Shown piece after piece: positions 38,866 to 48,727 of a DNA stretch of 50,929 bases. The first letter of the stretch is position 1. Each line of letters begins with the position of its first letter. Below the pieces are notes generated by a model that was not told the origin of the DNA, did no database searches, and saw only the letters and a program-made list of their open reading frames with translations. The translations under genes and the position numbers were made by a program. Origin of the DNA: Natronospirales bacterium (GTDB taxonomy: Bacteria; Pseudomonadota; Gammaproteobacteria; Natronospirales; JAIVGZ01); NCBI GenBank assembly GCA_020201335.1, contig JAIVGZ010000039.1, forward strand, positions 1 through 50,929, given 5' to 3'.

Positions 38866-39337
38866 CGAGCCGCCGCAGCACGTCGATCATTTCGAGTGCG
38901 GCGAGCGCGGCCTCGGCGCCCTTGTTCGCGGGCCCGTCGACTGCCCTTGCGCGCGCTTGCGCGTCGTCATCGCAGGTCAGCACGCCGAACGCTACCGGCA
39001 CGCCGAATTCTTGCTGCACCTGCATCAAACCAGTCGCGCAACCGTCGCACACGTACTCGAAGTGTGGCGTACCACCGCGGATGACCGCGCCGAGCGCAAT
39101 CAGCGCGTCGAAGCGGTCCTGGTCTGCGAGGTGTGCCGCCGCGAGCGGGAGTTCCCATGCGCCCGGCACGCGCACGACCTCCACCTGCTTGGCGTCGATG
39201 CCGTGTGCGTGCAGTGTATCGAGCGCGCCGGCGAGCAGCTTGTCGACGACCGACGCGTTGTAGCGCGCCGCGACGATAGCGATGCGCGCACCGCTAAGCT
39301 GCCAGCCGTCATCTGACCCCGGCCTCTCTTTGCTCAT
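38858..39337 (-). CDS. ribH: 6,7-dimethyl-8-ribityllumazine synthase
   Basis: Penultimate step of riboflavin synthesis. The 159-residue product shows ARYNASVVDKLL, the substrate-binding VPGAWELPLAA, ALGAVIRGGTPHFEYVC with the catalytic His, and VAFGVLTCDD. The ATG overlaps the upstream stop (ATGA). Confidence 0.96.
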   Translation of the reverse strand: MSKERPGSDDGWQLSGARIAIVAARYNASVVDKLLAGALDTLHAHGIDAKQVEVVRVPGAWELPLAAAHLADQDRFDALIALGAVIRGGTPHFEYVCDGCATGLMQVQQEFGVPVAFGVLTCDDDAQARARAVDGPANKGAEAALAALEMIDVLRRLDV

Positions 39338-40440
39338 TTTTCCTCCGGTGGTACGTATTCAACGATTTCGAGCCCGAAACCTGAAATGCCGTGCATGCGT
39401 TTCGGCGCCGACAATACACGCATTCGTTGCACGCCGATATCGGCGAGAATCTGTGCACCTACACCATATGTACGCAATACCGCAGTGTCGTCACCCTCTG
39501 CGACCCCGGGGTGCTCGTCCCCGAAGCGCTGCACCAGCGCCGCGTCGGTCTCTTGCCCACGCAACACCACCACGACGCCGCCGTCAGCGGCGACCCGTCG
39601 CATCGCCGCCCGCACCGGCCAACCGAGTTCGTCCGACACGACGCCGACATCGGACAGCGTGTTCTGCACGTGCACGCGTACCAGCGTGGGCGCAGCCGGG
39701 TCGATAACGCCACGCACGAGTGCCACCTGCACGGAGCCGCCGACGAGGTCACGGTAAGCGATGGCGTGGAAAGGTCCGAACTCGGTCTGCATCTCACGCT
39801 CGGCCAGCCGGGTGATGCTGCGTTCGCGGCCGAGACGCCAGCGGATCAGGTCCGCGATCGTGCCGATTTTAAGTTTGTGGTCGCGAGCGAAACGCACCAG
39901 GTCCTCGCCGCGCTTCATCGAACCGTCGTCGTTGACGATTTCGCAGATGATTGCTGCCGGTGCGAGGCCGGCGGCACGCACGAGATCCACCGACGCCTCG
40001 GTATGGCCGGCGCGGCGCAGCACGCCGCCTTCCGCGTAGCGCAACGGGAAGATGTGCCCGGGTCTGGAGAAATCTGCGGGGCGCGCTGTCGGATCGGCGA
40101 GTGCGCGGATCGTGCGTGCGCGGTCGGCTGCGGATATGCCGGTCGTGGTGCCGTGCACATAGTCGACGGACACGGTGAACGCGGTCCGGTGCGACTCCGT
40201 GTTCTCCGCGACCATCTGCGGCAGGCGCAGCTCTTCAAGGCGCTCACGCGTCATCGGCTGGCAGATGATGCCGCTGGTGTATCGCACGACGAATGCGACT
40301 GCTTCCGGCGTAACCTTTTCAGCCGCCATGATGAGGTCGCCCTCGTTCTCACGACCTTCATCGTCCATCACGACGACCATGCGGCCGGCCTGCAGCTCGG
40401 CGATCAGGTCCTCGGTGCGGTCCACTGAGGCGGCGTTCAT
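39334..40440 (-). CDS. ribB: 3,4-dihydroxy-2-butanone-4-phosphate synthase with degenerate GTP cyclohydrolase II-like domain
   Basis: A 368-residue two-domain protein. The RibB domain (1-205) is intact: DDEGRENEGD at 26-35 and RAGHTEA at 143-149, so it should make the four-carbon unit for lumazine. The C-terminal domain (from about 217) is RibA-like but the zinc/catalytic region, normally RVHSEC plus a CDC motif, reads RVHVQN at 255-260 with no cysteines. It is therefore not an active GTP cyclohydrolase II, resembling the RibBX type. A true RibA must be elsewhere. It overlaps ribE and ribH by ATGA. Confidence 0.93.
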   Translation of the reverse strand: MNAASVDRTEDLIAELQAGRMVVVMDDEGRENEGDLIMAAEKVTPEAVAFVVRYTSGIICQPMTRERLEELRLPQMVAENTESHRTAFTVSVDYVHGTTTGISAADRARTIRALADPTARPADFSRPGHIFPLRYAEGGVLRRAGHTEASVDLVRAAGLAPAAIICEIVNDDGSMKRGEDLVRFARDHKLKIGTIADLIRWRLGRERSITRLAEREMQTEFGPFHAIAYRDLVGGSVQVALVRGVIDPAAPTLVRVHVQNTLSDVGVVSDELGWPVRAAMRRVAADGGVVVVLRGQETDAALVQRFGDEHPGVAEGDDTAVLRTYGVGAQILADIGVQRMRVLSAPKRMHGISGFGLEIVEYVPPEEK

Positions 40441-41039
40441 GCGTCGTTAGTCCCTTGCATCAGGCGCTCCACATAGCGCGCAATCATGTCCACTTCCAGG
40501 TTAACCGTGTCGCCGGGCCCCAGCACGCCCAGCGTTGTGTTTGCCAGCGTGTGCGGCACGAGGTTCACTTCGAACTCCGACCCATCGACCGCATTGACCG
40601 TAAGGCTCGCGCCGTCGATGCACACCGACCCCTTCCGTGCGATGTAGCGCGCGAGTTCCGAAGGCGCGCGCACGCGCAATAGCCGCGACTCACCGGCATC
40701 GTCGAGCGACAGCACTTCTCCTACCCCGTCAACGTGCCCGCTGACCAAATGACCCCCTAGCGGCATCGTGGGCATCAGCGCGCGTTCCAGATTCACCGGC
40801 GTGCCGGCGGCAAGCGCGGCGAGCGTGGTTGCCGCGAGGGTCGCGCCCGACACATCGGCGGTGAAGCGTGTGCCGTCACGCCGCGTCACGGTGAGACAGA
40901 CGCCGCTGACCGCAATGCTGCCGCCGACCGGCACCGCCTCCAGCGGCAATTCGCCCGCGTCGACCTCCACCCCGATGCCGTCTTCGTTCGGTGTGCGGGT
41001 GGTGACGCGGCCGACTGCTTCTATGATGCCGGTGAACAT
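40437..41039 (-). CDS. ribE: Riboflavin synthase (alpha chain)
   Basis: Dismutates two lumazines to riboflavin. The 200-residue product starts with the diagnostic [10 protein letters not shown] and contains two lumazine-binding repeats, each with a VSGVCLTV- or IDGASLTV-like motif, and GGHLVSGHVDG. The ATG at 41039 overlaps the ribD stop by one base (TGATG); an open frame further upstream is not needed. Confidence 0.96.
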   Translation of the reverse strand: MFTGIIEAVGRVTTRTPNEDGIGVEVDAGELPLEAVPVGGSIAVSGVCLTVTRRDGTRFTADVSGATLAATTLAALAAGTPVNLERALMPTMPLGGHLVSGHVDGVGEVLSLDDAGESRLLRVRAPSELARYIARKGSVCIDGASLTVNAVDGSEFEVNLVPHTLANTTLGVLGPGDTVNLEVDMIARYVERLMQGTNDA

Positions 41040-42136
41040 CAGCGCACGGCCGCGGTGATTCGCCAATCGTCGCCCACCTGGCGCACATCGCTGATGTCGA
41101 GTCGGCGACCCGCGCTCATGTGCGGTAGTGGCGGCATGGCGAACAAGGCGCGCGCGCTCGAGCCAAGCAACATCGGCGCGAGATAGATGACCAGCTCATC
41201 AATCATGCCGGCATCCAGCAGCGCACCGTTCAGCGTTGCGCCCGCCTCGACCAGAACCTCGTTGAAGTCCTGCGCGGCTAGCCAGCCGGCAACCGCATTG
41301 AGGTCAATCCGACCGTCGGCGAGTTTCGGCAAGCGTACGACCGTCGCGCCGGCCTGGCTAAGCCTGCGCACGCGCTCGAAGTCGTCGTGCGCGGTCACGA
41401 CGAACACCGCCCCGCCTTCGGCGAACAATTTGGCGTCCGGCGGGCAACGCAATGACGGGTCAAGCACGATGCGTGCCGGCTGCCGCCATTCGCCTTCCAT
41501 GCGTACGGTGAGCCGCGGGTCGTCGGCCAGCACCGTGCCGATACCGGTGAGGATTGCCGATGCGCGTGCCCGCATGTGCTGCACCTCAGTACGCGAATCC
41601 TTGCTGCTGATCCAGCGGCTCTCGCCACTAGCAAGCGCGGTGCGGCCATCCAGCGACGCGGCACACTTGACCGTGAACCACGGGCGGTTCTCGGTATGGC
41701 GCTTCAGGAAGCCACGGTTCAGCGCCGCCGCCTCGGCCGCGAGCAGACCGTATCCGGTCTGAATGCCGGCCTGCTCCAGTACCGCAAGCCCTTTGCCAGA
41801 CACGAGCGGGTTTGGGTCGACAATCGCCGCGACGACGCGTGCGACGCCGGCCTGCACCAATGCCTGCGCGCACGGACCAGTGCGGCCTTGGTGCGCACAC
41901 GGCTCGAGGTTCAGGTACGCGGTCGCTCCACGCGCTGCGTCTCCAGCGGCTGCGAGCGCGTGGATCTCCGCGTGCGGCGTACCGGCCTGGCGGTGCCAGC
42001 CCTCGCCGACGACTTCCCCATTGCGCACCAGCACGCAACCGACCAATGGGTTTGGGTCGGCGGTGTACGCGCCCTGCTCCGCAAGCTCCAGTGCGCGCGC
42101 CATCCAGCGTTGATCTTCAGTCGTGAAGTCGGTCAT
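41039..42136 (-). CDS. ribD: Bifunctional deaminase/reductase RibD
   Basis: Deaminates and then reduces the pyrimidine intermediate of riboflavin synthesis. The 365-residue product has the zinc deaminase site His55-Ala-Glu57 with Cys80 and Cys89 ([11 protein letters not shown]) and a C-terminal DHFR-like reductase domain ([31 protein letters not shown]). It overlaps nrdR by ATGA. Confidence 0.96.
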   Translation of the reverse strand: MTDFTTEDQRWMARALELAEQGAYTADPNPLVGCVLVRNGEVVGEGWHRQAGTPHAEIHALAAAGDAARGATAYLNLEPCAHQGRTGPCAQALVQAGVARVVAAIVDPNPLVSGKGLAVLEQAGIQTGYGLLAAEAAALNRGFLKRHTENRPWFTVKCAASLDGRTALASGESRWISSKDSRTEVQHMRARASAILTGIGTVLADDPRLTVRMEGEWRQPARIVLDPSLRCPPDAKLFAEGGAVFVVTAHDDFERVRRLSQAGATVVRLPKLADGRIDLNAVAGWLAAQDFNEVLVEAGATLNGALLDAGMIDELVIYLAPMLLGSSARALFAMPPLPHMSAGRRLDISDVRQVGDDWRITAAVR

Positions 42137-42639
42137 TTCCCGTCGTCCGGCAACAGTGGTATCTGTGCGCGCGGCACGGCGTCGCCCGCCGCGCGCTCCA
42201 ATCGCTCAATTTCATCGCGGAACGCCTCAATGTCCTGGAAGCTCCGGTACACCGACGCGAACCGCACGTACGCAACCTGGTCGATATCGCGCAGTTCATC
42301 CATCATCCACTCACCGACCTGCAACGACGGCACTTCGCGCTCGCCGGCCGCTCGCAGCTTGTGCATCACATGCGTGACTGCCGCCTCGACGCGTTCCGCG
42401 CCGACCGGCCGCTTCTCAAGCGCGCGCATCAGGCCGGTGCGCAACTTGCTCTCGTCGAACGGCACGCGCCGTCCATCCTGCTTGATGATGCGAGGCATCA
42501 CCAGCTCCGCACTCTCGAATGTCGTGAACCGCTCGTTGCAGCGTACGCATTCGCGGCGACGCCTGACCTGCTCGCCCTCCGCCGCGAGGCGCGAGTCGAT
42601 CACCTTCGTGTCGTCATTGCCGCAGAACGGGCAATGCAT
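42133..42639 (-). CDS. nrdR: Transcriptional repressor NrdR
   Basis: Nucleotide-sensing repressor of ribonucleotide reductase genes. The 168-residue product has a zinc ribbon with Cys3, Cys6, Cys31 and Cys34 and an ATP-cone domain starting at about residue 49 ([21 protein letters not shown]). It lies 3 bp after glyA and overlaps ribD. Confidence 0.97.
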   Translation of the reverse strand: MHCPFCGNDDTKVIDSRLAAEGEQVRRRRECVRCNERFTTFESAELVMPRIIKQDGRRVPFDESKLRTGLMRALEKRPVGAERVEAAVTHVMHKLRAAGEREVPSLQVGEWMMDELRDIDQVAYVRFASVYRSFQDIEAFRDEIERLERAAGDAVPRAQIPLLPDDGK

Positions 42640-42642
42640 GGC

Positions 42643-43899
42643 TTAGCGACGGTAAACCGGGAAGCGCGAGCAGAGCTCGCTCACCTGCTCGCACACCCTC
42701 GCATTCACGGTGTCGTCTTCAATCTCGTCGAGCAAGTCGCAAATCCATCCGGCAACCGCACGTACCTCGGTATCGCCGAAGCCGCGCGTGGTGACCGCCG
42801 GCGTACCAAGACGCAGGCCCGAAGTCACGAACGGCGACCGTGGGTCGTTCGGCACCGCGTTCTTGTTCACGGTGATGTGCGCACGCCCGAGCGCCGCGTC
42901 CGCGTCCTTACCCGTTATATCCTTGTCGATGAGATCGACGAGGAACAGGTGGTTGTCGGTGCCGCCGGATACAATCTTGTAACCGCGAGCGAGTAACACA
43001 TCCACCATCGCGCGAGCGTTCGCCACCACCTGCTGCTGATAAGACTTGAACTCCGGCTGCAGCGCCTCGAGGAACGCGACTGCCTTCGCCGCGATCACGT
43101 GCATCAGTGGGCCACCCTGGATGCCGGGAAATACGAGCGACGACAGCTTCTTCTGGATCGCCTCATCGGCGCCGGCGAGGATTACGCCGCCGCGCGGGCC
43201 ACGCAGAGTCTTGTGCGTGGTCGAGGTCACGACGTGTGCGTGTGGCACAGGGTTCGGGTACACATCCGCGGCGACGAGCCCCGCGACGTGTGCCATGTCG
43301 ACCATCAGGTAGGCACCGACCGAATCGGCGATCGCACGGAAGCGCGCCCAGTCGATTACGCGCGAGTATGCCGAAAAGCCGCCAATCAGCATCTTCGGCT
43401 TGTGCTCGCGCGCCAGTGCCTCTACCGCGTCGTAGTCGATTAGGCCGGTTGCCTCGTCGATGCCGTATTGGACCGCATTGAAAATTTTGCCGGACAGGTT
43501 TGGGGCCGCGCCATGCGTTAGGTGGCCGCCGTGGGCAAGGCTCATGCCGAGGATTGTGTCGCCCGGGTTCAGCAACGCGAAGAACACTGCCTGGTTCGCC
43601 TGGGAGCCGGAATGCGGCTGCACGTTCGCGTAAGCGGCGCCGAACAGCTGCTTGGCCCGGTCGATTGCGAGCGATTCCGCGACATCGACGAATTCGCATC
43701 CGCCGTAGTAGCGCTTGCCGGGGTAGCCCTCGGCGTACTTGTTGGTCAGCACCGAGCCCTGGGCCTCCAGCACCCGCGGGCTCGCGTAATTCTCCGATGC
43801 AATCAGCTCGATGTGTGCTTCCTGGCGACGGTTCTCGTTCTCGATGGCCTCGGCCAATTCGGGGTCGAATCCGGCGATGCGCTGGTCGGGGCTGAACAT
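42643..43899 (-). CDS. glyA: Serine hydroxymethyltransferase
   Basis: Interconverts serine and glycine and supplies one-carbon units. The 418-residue product (E. coli 417) has the PLP-binding lysine near residue 230 in [12 protein letters not shown], plus [13 protein letters not shown] and [11 protein letters not shown] near the N-terminus. The ATG at 43899 gives [12 protein letters not shown]; the open frame runs on upstream over the neighbouring gene but that part is shadow. It heads the nrdR-rib-nusB train. A weak TAAAAT at 43929-43934 might serve as -10. Confidence 0.96.
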   Translation of the reverse strand: MFSPDQRIAGFDPELAEAIENENRRQEAHIELIASENYASPRVLEAQGSVLTNKYAEGYPGKRYYGGCEFVDVAESLAIDRAKQLFGAAYANVQPHSGSQANQAVFFALLNPGDTILGMSLAHGGHLTHGAAPNLSGKIFNAVQYGIDEATGLIDYDAVEALAREHKPKMLIGGFSAYSRVIDWARFRAIADSVGAYLMVDMAHVAGLVAADVYPNPVPHAHVVTSTTHKTLRGPRGGVILAGADEAIQKKLSSLVFPGIQGGPLMHVIAAKAVAFLEALQPEFKSYQQQVVANARAMVDVLLARGYKIVSGGTDNHLFLVDLIDKDITGKDADAALGRAHITVNKNAVPNDPRSPFVTSGLRLGTPAVTTRGFGDTEVRAVAGWICDLLDEIEDDTVNARVCEQVSELCSRFPVYRR

Positions 43900-43982
43900 G
43901 CGGTGGCTCCGTTCTCGTGGAACCGGGGATTTTAAAGGATTGGCGGGGCTTCTGCCGCGCGTATCGCGATTGGTTGGCGGTT

Positions 43983-44936
43983 TTAAGCCTGGGGCGTTTC
44001 CAGCAGCGCCTGCAACACCGCAGTCCAAGCGGCGCCGATGTTCGCGCGGTCGTACCCACCACCGCCGAGCGCAAGTACGCGGCCCTGCGCGTGGCGATTC
44101 GCAAGCTCGGAAAGGCGACGCGCCGCATGGGCGTGCGCGGCGCTTGAGTATGCGAGGTGCGTCAGAGGGTCGCCGGCGACGCTGTCGGCGCCGCACTGCA
44201 GGATGATGAATTCCGGCCGGTGCGCGTCCAGGATTGCCTCGACGCGTTCCCATGCCTCCAGAAACGCTGCGTCGTCGGCGCCAGGCGGCAGCGCGATATT
44301 GAGCTTGGTACCGACGGCATCACCGGTGCCGGTTTCCTCGGCGTGACCGGTGCCGGGAAAAAGGAAGCGCCCGTCTTCGTGGATATCCGCGAATATCACC
44401 GCAGGGTCCGATTCGAACGCGTAGAAGACGCCGTCGCCGTGGTGCGCATCGATATCTACATAGGCGACGCGTTCCAGGCCGTGATGGCACCGCAGCCTTT
44501 CGATCGCGACGCCGCAATCGTTGTAGATGCAGAACCCGGACGCGTGGTCCCGGCCCGCGTGGTGCAGCCCGCCGATCGGGACCATTGCACGAATCGCATC
44601 GCCGGCCATCAGCGCATCGACCGCGGCAACCGTCGTCCCGACGACCCATTCGGCAGCCTCCTCGAGTCCCCGTTCGGCCGGCGTGTCGCCTTCGTCCAGG
44701 AAGCCGGTGCCCTCGGCGCACCGGGCCCGCACGAAATCGACATAGCGGCGCGTGTGGAACAACAGCAGATTGTCGTCGGTCGCGCGCTGCGGCGTGCCCG
44801 GCAGCGCGAGGGCGTCGAGCCCCTGCCGGCGGGCCTGGCCCATGAACGCTGCCTGCCGGTCGCGGCCAAACGGGTGGCCGGCACCGAATCCGTAGGACGC
44901 GAGCGGGTCGCCGGTATAGAGCAGGACGGGAGTCAT
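43983..44936 (-). CDS. Histone deacetylase superfamily protein (AcuC/HDAC-like)
   Basis: A 317-residue zinc-dependent deacetylase fold. Visible catalytic elements are the paired histidines in [19 protein letters not shown], the metal-binding [10 protein letters not shown], the third metal-ligand region [13 protein letters not shown], and the glycine-rich LALGGGGYD. Bacterial members deacetylate proteins, polyamines or acetoin-related substrates; I cannot say which. The ATG at 44936 gives [12 protein letters not shown]; an ATG three codons earlier is possible. It is divergent from rimB with only 22 bp between starts. Confidence 0.88.
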   Translation of the reverse strand: MTPVLLYTGDPLASYGFGAGHPFGRDRQAAFMGQARRQGLDALALPGTPQRATDDNLLLFHTRRYVDFVRARCAEGTGFLDEGDTPAERGLEEAAEWVVGTTVAAVDALMAGDAIRAMVPIGGLHHAGRDHASGFCIYNDCGVAIERLRCHHGLERVAYVDIDAHHGDGVFYAFESDPAVIFADIHEDGRFLFPGTGHAEETGTGDAVGTKLNIALPPGADDAAFLEAWERVEAILDAHRPEFIILQCGADSVAGDPLTHLAYSSAAHAHAARRLSELANRHAQGRVLALGGGGYDRANIGAAWTAVLQALLETPQA

Positions 44937-44958
44937 CGCGGACATGCTAGCATTCGGC

Positions 44959-45432
44959 ATGCCATCTGAATCGCTGCTGGTCGGCTGGCGCGAGTGGGTC
45001 GCGCTGCCGGAACTCGGGATAGAAAGAATCAAGGTCAAGGTCGACACCGGCGCGCGTACATCGGCGCTGCACACCTTCGCCGTTGAACCGTTCCAGCGCG
45101 ATAAGCAGCTCTGGGTGCGGTTCGGTCTCCACCCGCGCCAGGATTCGGACACGACAGAGCAGTGGTGCGAGGCACTTGTACTCGACCAGCGCCCGGTCAC
45201 TGATTCCGGTGGCCACACCGACGAGCGCTACGTGATTTACACGCCAATCGCGCTCGGCGGCCGTAGCTGGTCTATCGAGGTGACATTGGCGGCCCGCGAT
45301 ACAATGCGCTTTCGCATGCTGCTCGGGCGCACAGCAATGCAAGGCCAAGTCCATGTGGACCCGGCGGCTTCATTTCTGGCGAGCGAGCCGGGTGACGGCG
45401 CCGACGACGACGCAAGTTCAGAGGAAACCTGA
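44959..45432 (+). CDS. rimB: RimB-like retropepsin-type (ATP-dependent zinc protease family) protein
   Basis: A 157-residue protein of PF05618, with [13 protein letters not shown] at the start and the aspartic-protease-like motif [12 protein letters not shown] near residue 30. In Pseudomonas this gene (rimB) is cotranscribed with rimK and modulates its glutamate-ligase activity on ribosomal protein S6. Its stop overlaps the rimK start by one base (TGATG), supporting the same partnership. ATG at 44959 preferred; one at 44944 lies in the divergent gene's start region. Confidence 0.85.
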   Translation: MPSESLLVGWREWVALPELGIERIKVKVDTGARTSALHTFAVEPFQRDKQLWVRFGLHPRQDSDTTEQWCEALVLDQRPVTDSGGHTDERYVIYTPIALGGRSWSIEVTLAARDTMRFRMLLGRTAMQGQVHVDPAASFLASEPGDGADDDASSEET

Positions 45433-46550
45433 TGAGAATAGCAATCCTTTCGCGCAACCCGCGGCTTTATTCGACCCGGCGGCTCATCGAGGCCGCGACC
45501 GAGCGCGGCCACGAAACGCGCGTGCTTGACCCGCTGCGTTGCTACATGAACGTCGCGACCAGCCATCCCGAAATCCATTTCCGCGGGCAGAAAATCGAGG
45601 ATTACGACGCAGTAATCCCCCGCATCGGCGCATCGATCACGTTCTATGGGACCGCGGTGCTCCGGCAATTCGAGATGCTCGGCACCTTCCCGCTGAACGA
45701 GTCGGTCGCAATCAGCCGCTCCCGAGACAAGCTGCGCTCGATGCAGCTCCTGTCGCGCAAGGGCATCGGCATGCCTGTCACCGGCATCGCGCACTCCCCC
45801 GACGACACCGACGACCTCCTTAAGCTGGTCGGCGGCGCACCGGTGGTAATCAAGCTGCTCGAGGGCACGCAAGGCGTCGGCGTTGTGCTCGCTGAGACGC
45901 GCCAGGCGGCGGAGAGCGTGATCGACGCATTTCGCGGCCTTAACGCGCACTTCCTCGTGCAGGAATACGTGAAGGAAGCTGGCGGCGCCGACATCCGCTG
46001 CTTCGTCATCGACGGCAAGGTTGTCGCGTCGATGAAGCGGCAGGGCAAGGAAGGTGAGTTCCGCTCGAACCTGCACCGCGGCGGCAGCGCCGAGCTGGTG
46101 CGTATCACCCCAGTCGAACGCGCGACCGCCGTGCGAGCGGCGGCGGCGGTCGGCCTCAACGTCGCGGGCGTCGACATCCTGCGCTCCCGGCACGGGCCGG
46201 CGGTGCTGGAAGTCAATTCTTCGCCCGGCCTTGAGGGCATCGAGAACGCGACGAAGAAGGACCGCAATCCACGGCGACGAAATAAACGGCATCGAAATCA
46301 TCCGTCGGCTGCTCAGCCTGCCGCAGCTGAAGCGCATGCGAGGCACGCTGCTCGCCGTGCCGATCGTCAACATCTTCGGCGTACTGCACCAGACCCGGTA
46401 CCTGCCCGACCGGCGGGACCTGAACCGGAGCTTTCCGGGCTCAGAGCGCGGCTCGCTCGCTGCGCGGCTCGCATACGTATTCACGCACGCGGTGCTGGCG
46501 CACGCGTCACACGCGATCGACCTCCATACGGCAGCCGCGCATCGCACTAA
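45432..46550 (+). CDS. rimK: RimK-type ATP-grasp ligase with aberrant C-terminal tail
   Basis: Glutamate ligase that modifies ribosomal protein S6. The first 277 residues are normal Rim[19 protein letters not shown], the ATP-grasp lid [37 protein letters not shown], and the metal-binding [12 protein letters not shown]. After ATKKD (about 46260) the family's last 20-25 residues are missing and the frame continues as a basic, low-complexity tail of 95 residues read out of frame from the next gene. The ATP-grasp core is intact, so some activity is possible. The scar is described with the next entry. Confidence 0.82.
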   Translation: MRIAILSRNPRLYSTRRLIEAATERGHETRVLDPLRCYMNVATSHPEIHFRGQKIEDYDAVIPRIGASITFYGTAVLRQFEMLGTFPLNESVAISRSRDKLRSMQLLSRKGIGMPVTGIAHSPDDTDDLLKLVGGAPVVIKLLEGTQGVGVVLAETRQAAESVIDAFRGLNAHFLVQEYVKEAGGADIRCFVIDGKVVASMKRQGKEGEFRSNLHRGGSAELVRITPVERATAVRAAAAVGLNVAGVDILRSRHGPAVLEVNSSPGLEGIENATKKDRNPRRRNKRHRNHPSAAQPAAAEAHARHAARRADRQHLRRTAPDPVPARPAGPEPELSGLRARLARCAARIRIHARGAGARVTRDRPPYGSRASH

Positions 46551-47148
46551 TCTTCCGCAGGTGCGCGCGAACCTGGACGACCCCGAGGTCCTGCGCCTCG
46601 CGCAGGCGTTTTCCGCACCGGTGATCGTCAACTCGAACCTTCGCGACGGCTCGCTGCGGGCCACCGCGATGGAACGGAATATCCCAGTACTCCTTTACGA
46701 GGCGGGCGAGGCCCTGCGCTTCGACGAGGAAAGCATCGCCATCGGGGTACGCGGCATCGTCGAAGTCATGCGCACGCTCGGGATGCTGCAGGCGCCGTCC
46801 CGCAAGCGCCCACCCGCCAACCCGGTGGTGGTCGAGCAATCCAGCTGGGCGCGGGCCCCGGCGAGCGGCATCCTGCGCGCCGCGGTCGGCGTCGGTGAGC
46901 GCGTGGCCAACGGCCAGATGCTCGGCCTCATCAGCGACCCGTTCGGGGAGAGCGAACTTAGCGTGGCCGCGCCGTTCGGCGGTATCGTCATCGGCCGCAC
47001 ATTACTGCCGCTGGTCCACGAGGGCGACGCGCTGTTCCACGTCGCTCGCGTGAGGCGGGCCGGCGAAGCCGTCGCGCGGATGGAAGCGCTCGCAAGCGAA
47101 AATGACGAGGAAGACCTGCGCCAGCCGGACGACCTGCCCATCGTTTAG
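46264..47148 (+). pseudogene. AstE/aspartoacylase-like metallopeptidase, N-terminus deleted
   Basis: Succinylglutamate desuccinylase/aspartoacylase-family (M14-like) protein commonly found beside rimK. The reading frame enters at [15 protein letters not shown], whose HxxE provides two zinc ligands; [14 protein letters not shown] (third ligand) and the catalytic Glu in LYEAGEALRF follow. The first 55-60 residues of the family, including the start codon and ribosome-binding site, are absent, and the coding sequence is fused directly to truncated rimK in another frame. About 240-270 bp appear missing. No plausible start codon precedes the zinc motif, so it is probably not made. Confidence 0.78.
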
Positions 47149-47152
47149 CACG

Positions 47153-47158
47153 TATAAT
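47153..47158 (+). promoter_or_regulatory. Candidate -10 box upstream of ettA
   Basis: Perfect TATAAT eight bases before the ettA ATG. The predicted start of transcription falls at or one or two bases before the ATG, so this mRNA would be leaderless or nearly so. No strong -35 is visible. Confidence 0.4.
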
Positions 47159-47166
47159 CCGCGCCC

Positions 47167-48680
<1,514 letters not shown>

Positions 48681-48727
48681 ATCGCCTCTGGTATCCTCAT
48701 CGGTGTAATCACCCGGGGAGAACATCC

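Noticed and set aside
41030-43000. FMN riboswitch in the riboflavin cluster
   Set aside because: All rib genes overlap or abut, leaving no room for an aptamer, and none of its conserved elements is visible.
43900-44253. N-terminal extension of glyA to 44253
   Set aside because: It runs over the HDAC-like gene's 3' end and has no SHMT similarity; the ATG at 43899 fits the family.
44944-44953. ATGCTAGCAT palindrome between the HDAC-like gene and rimB as an operator
   Set aside because: A 10-bp palindrome this short arises by chance and overlaps possible start codons; there is no further support.
44937-45218. N-terminal extension of the HDAC-like frame to 45218
   Set aside because: It is antisense to rimB and of shadow-like composition; the family N-terminus begins at 44936.
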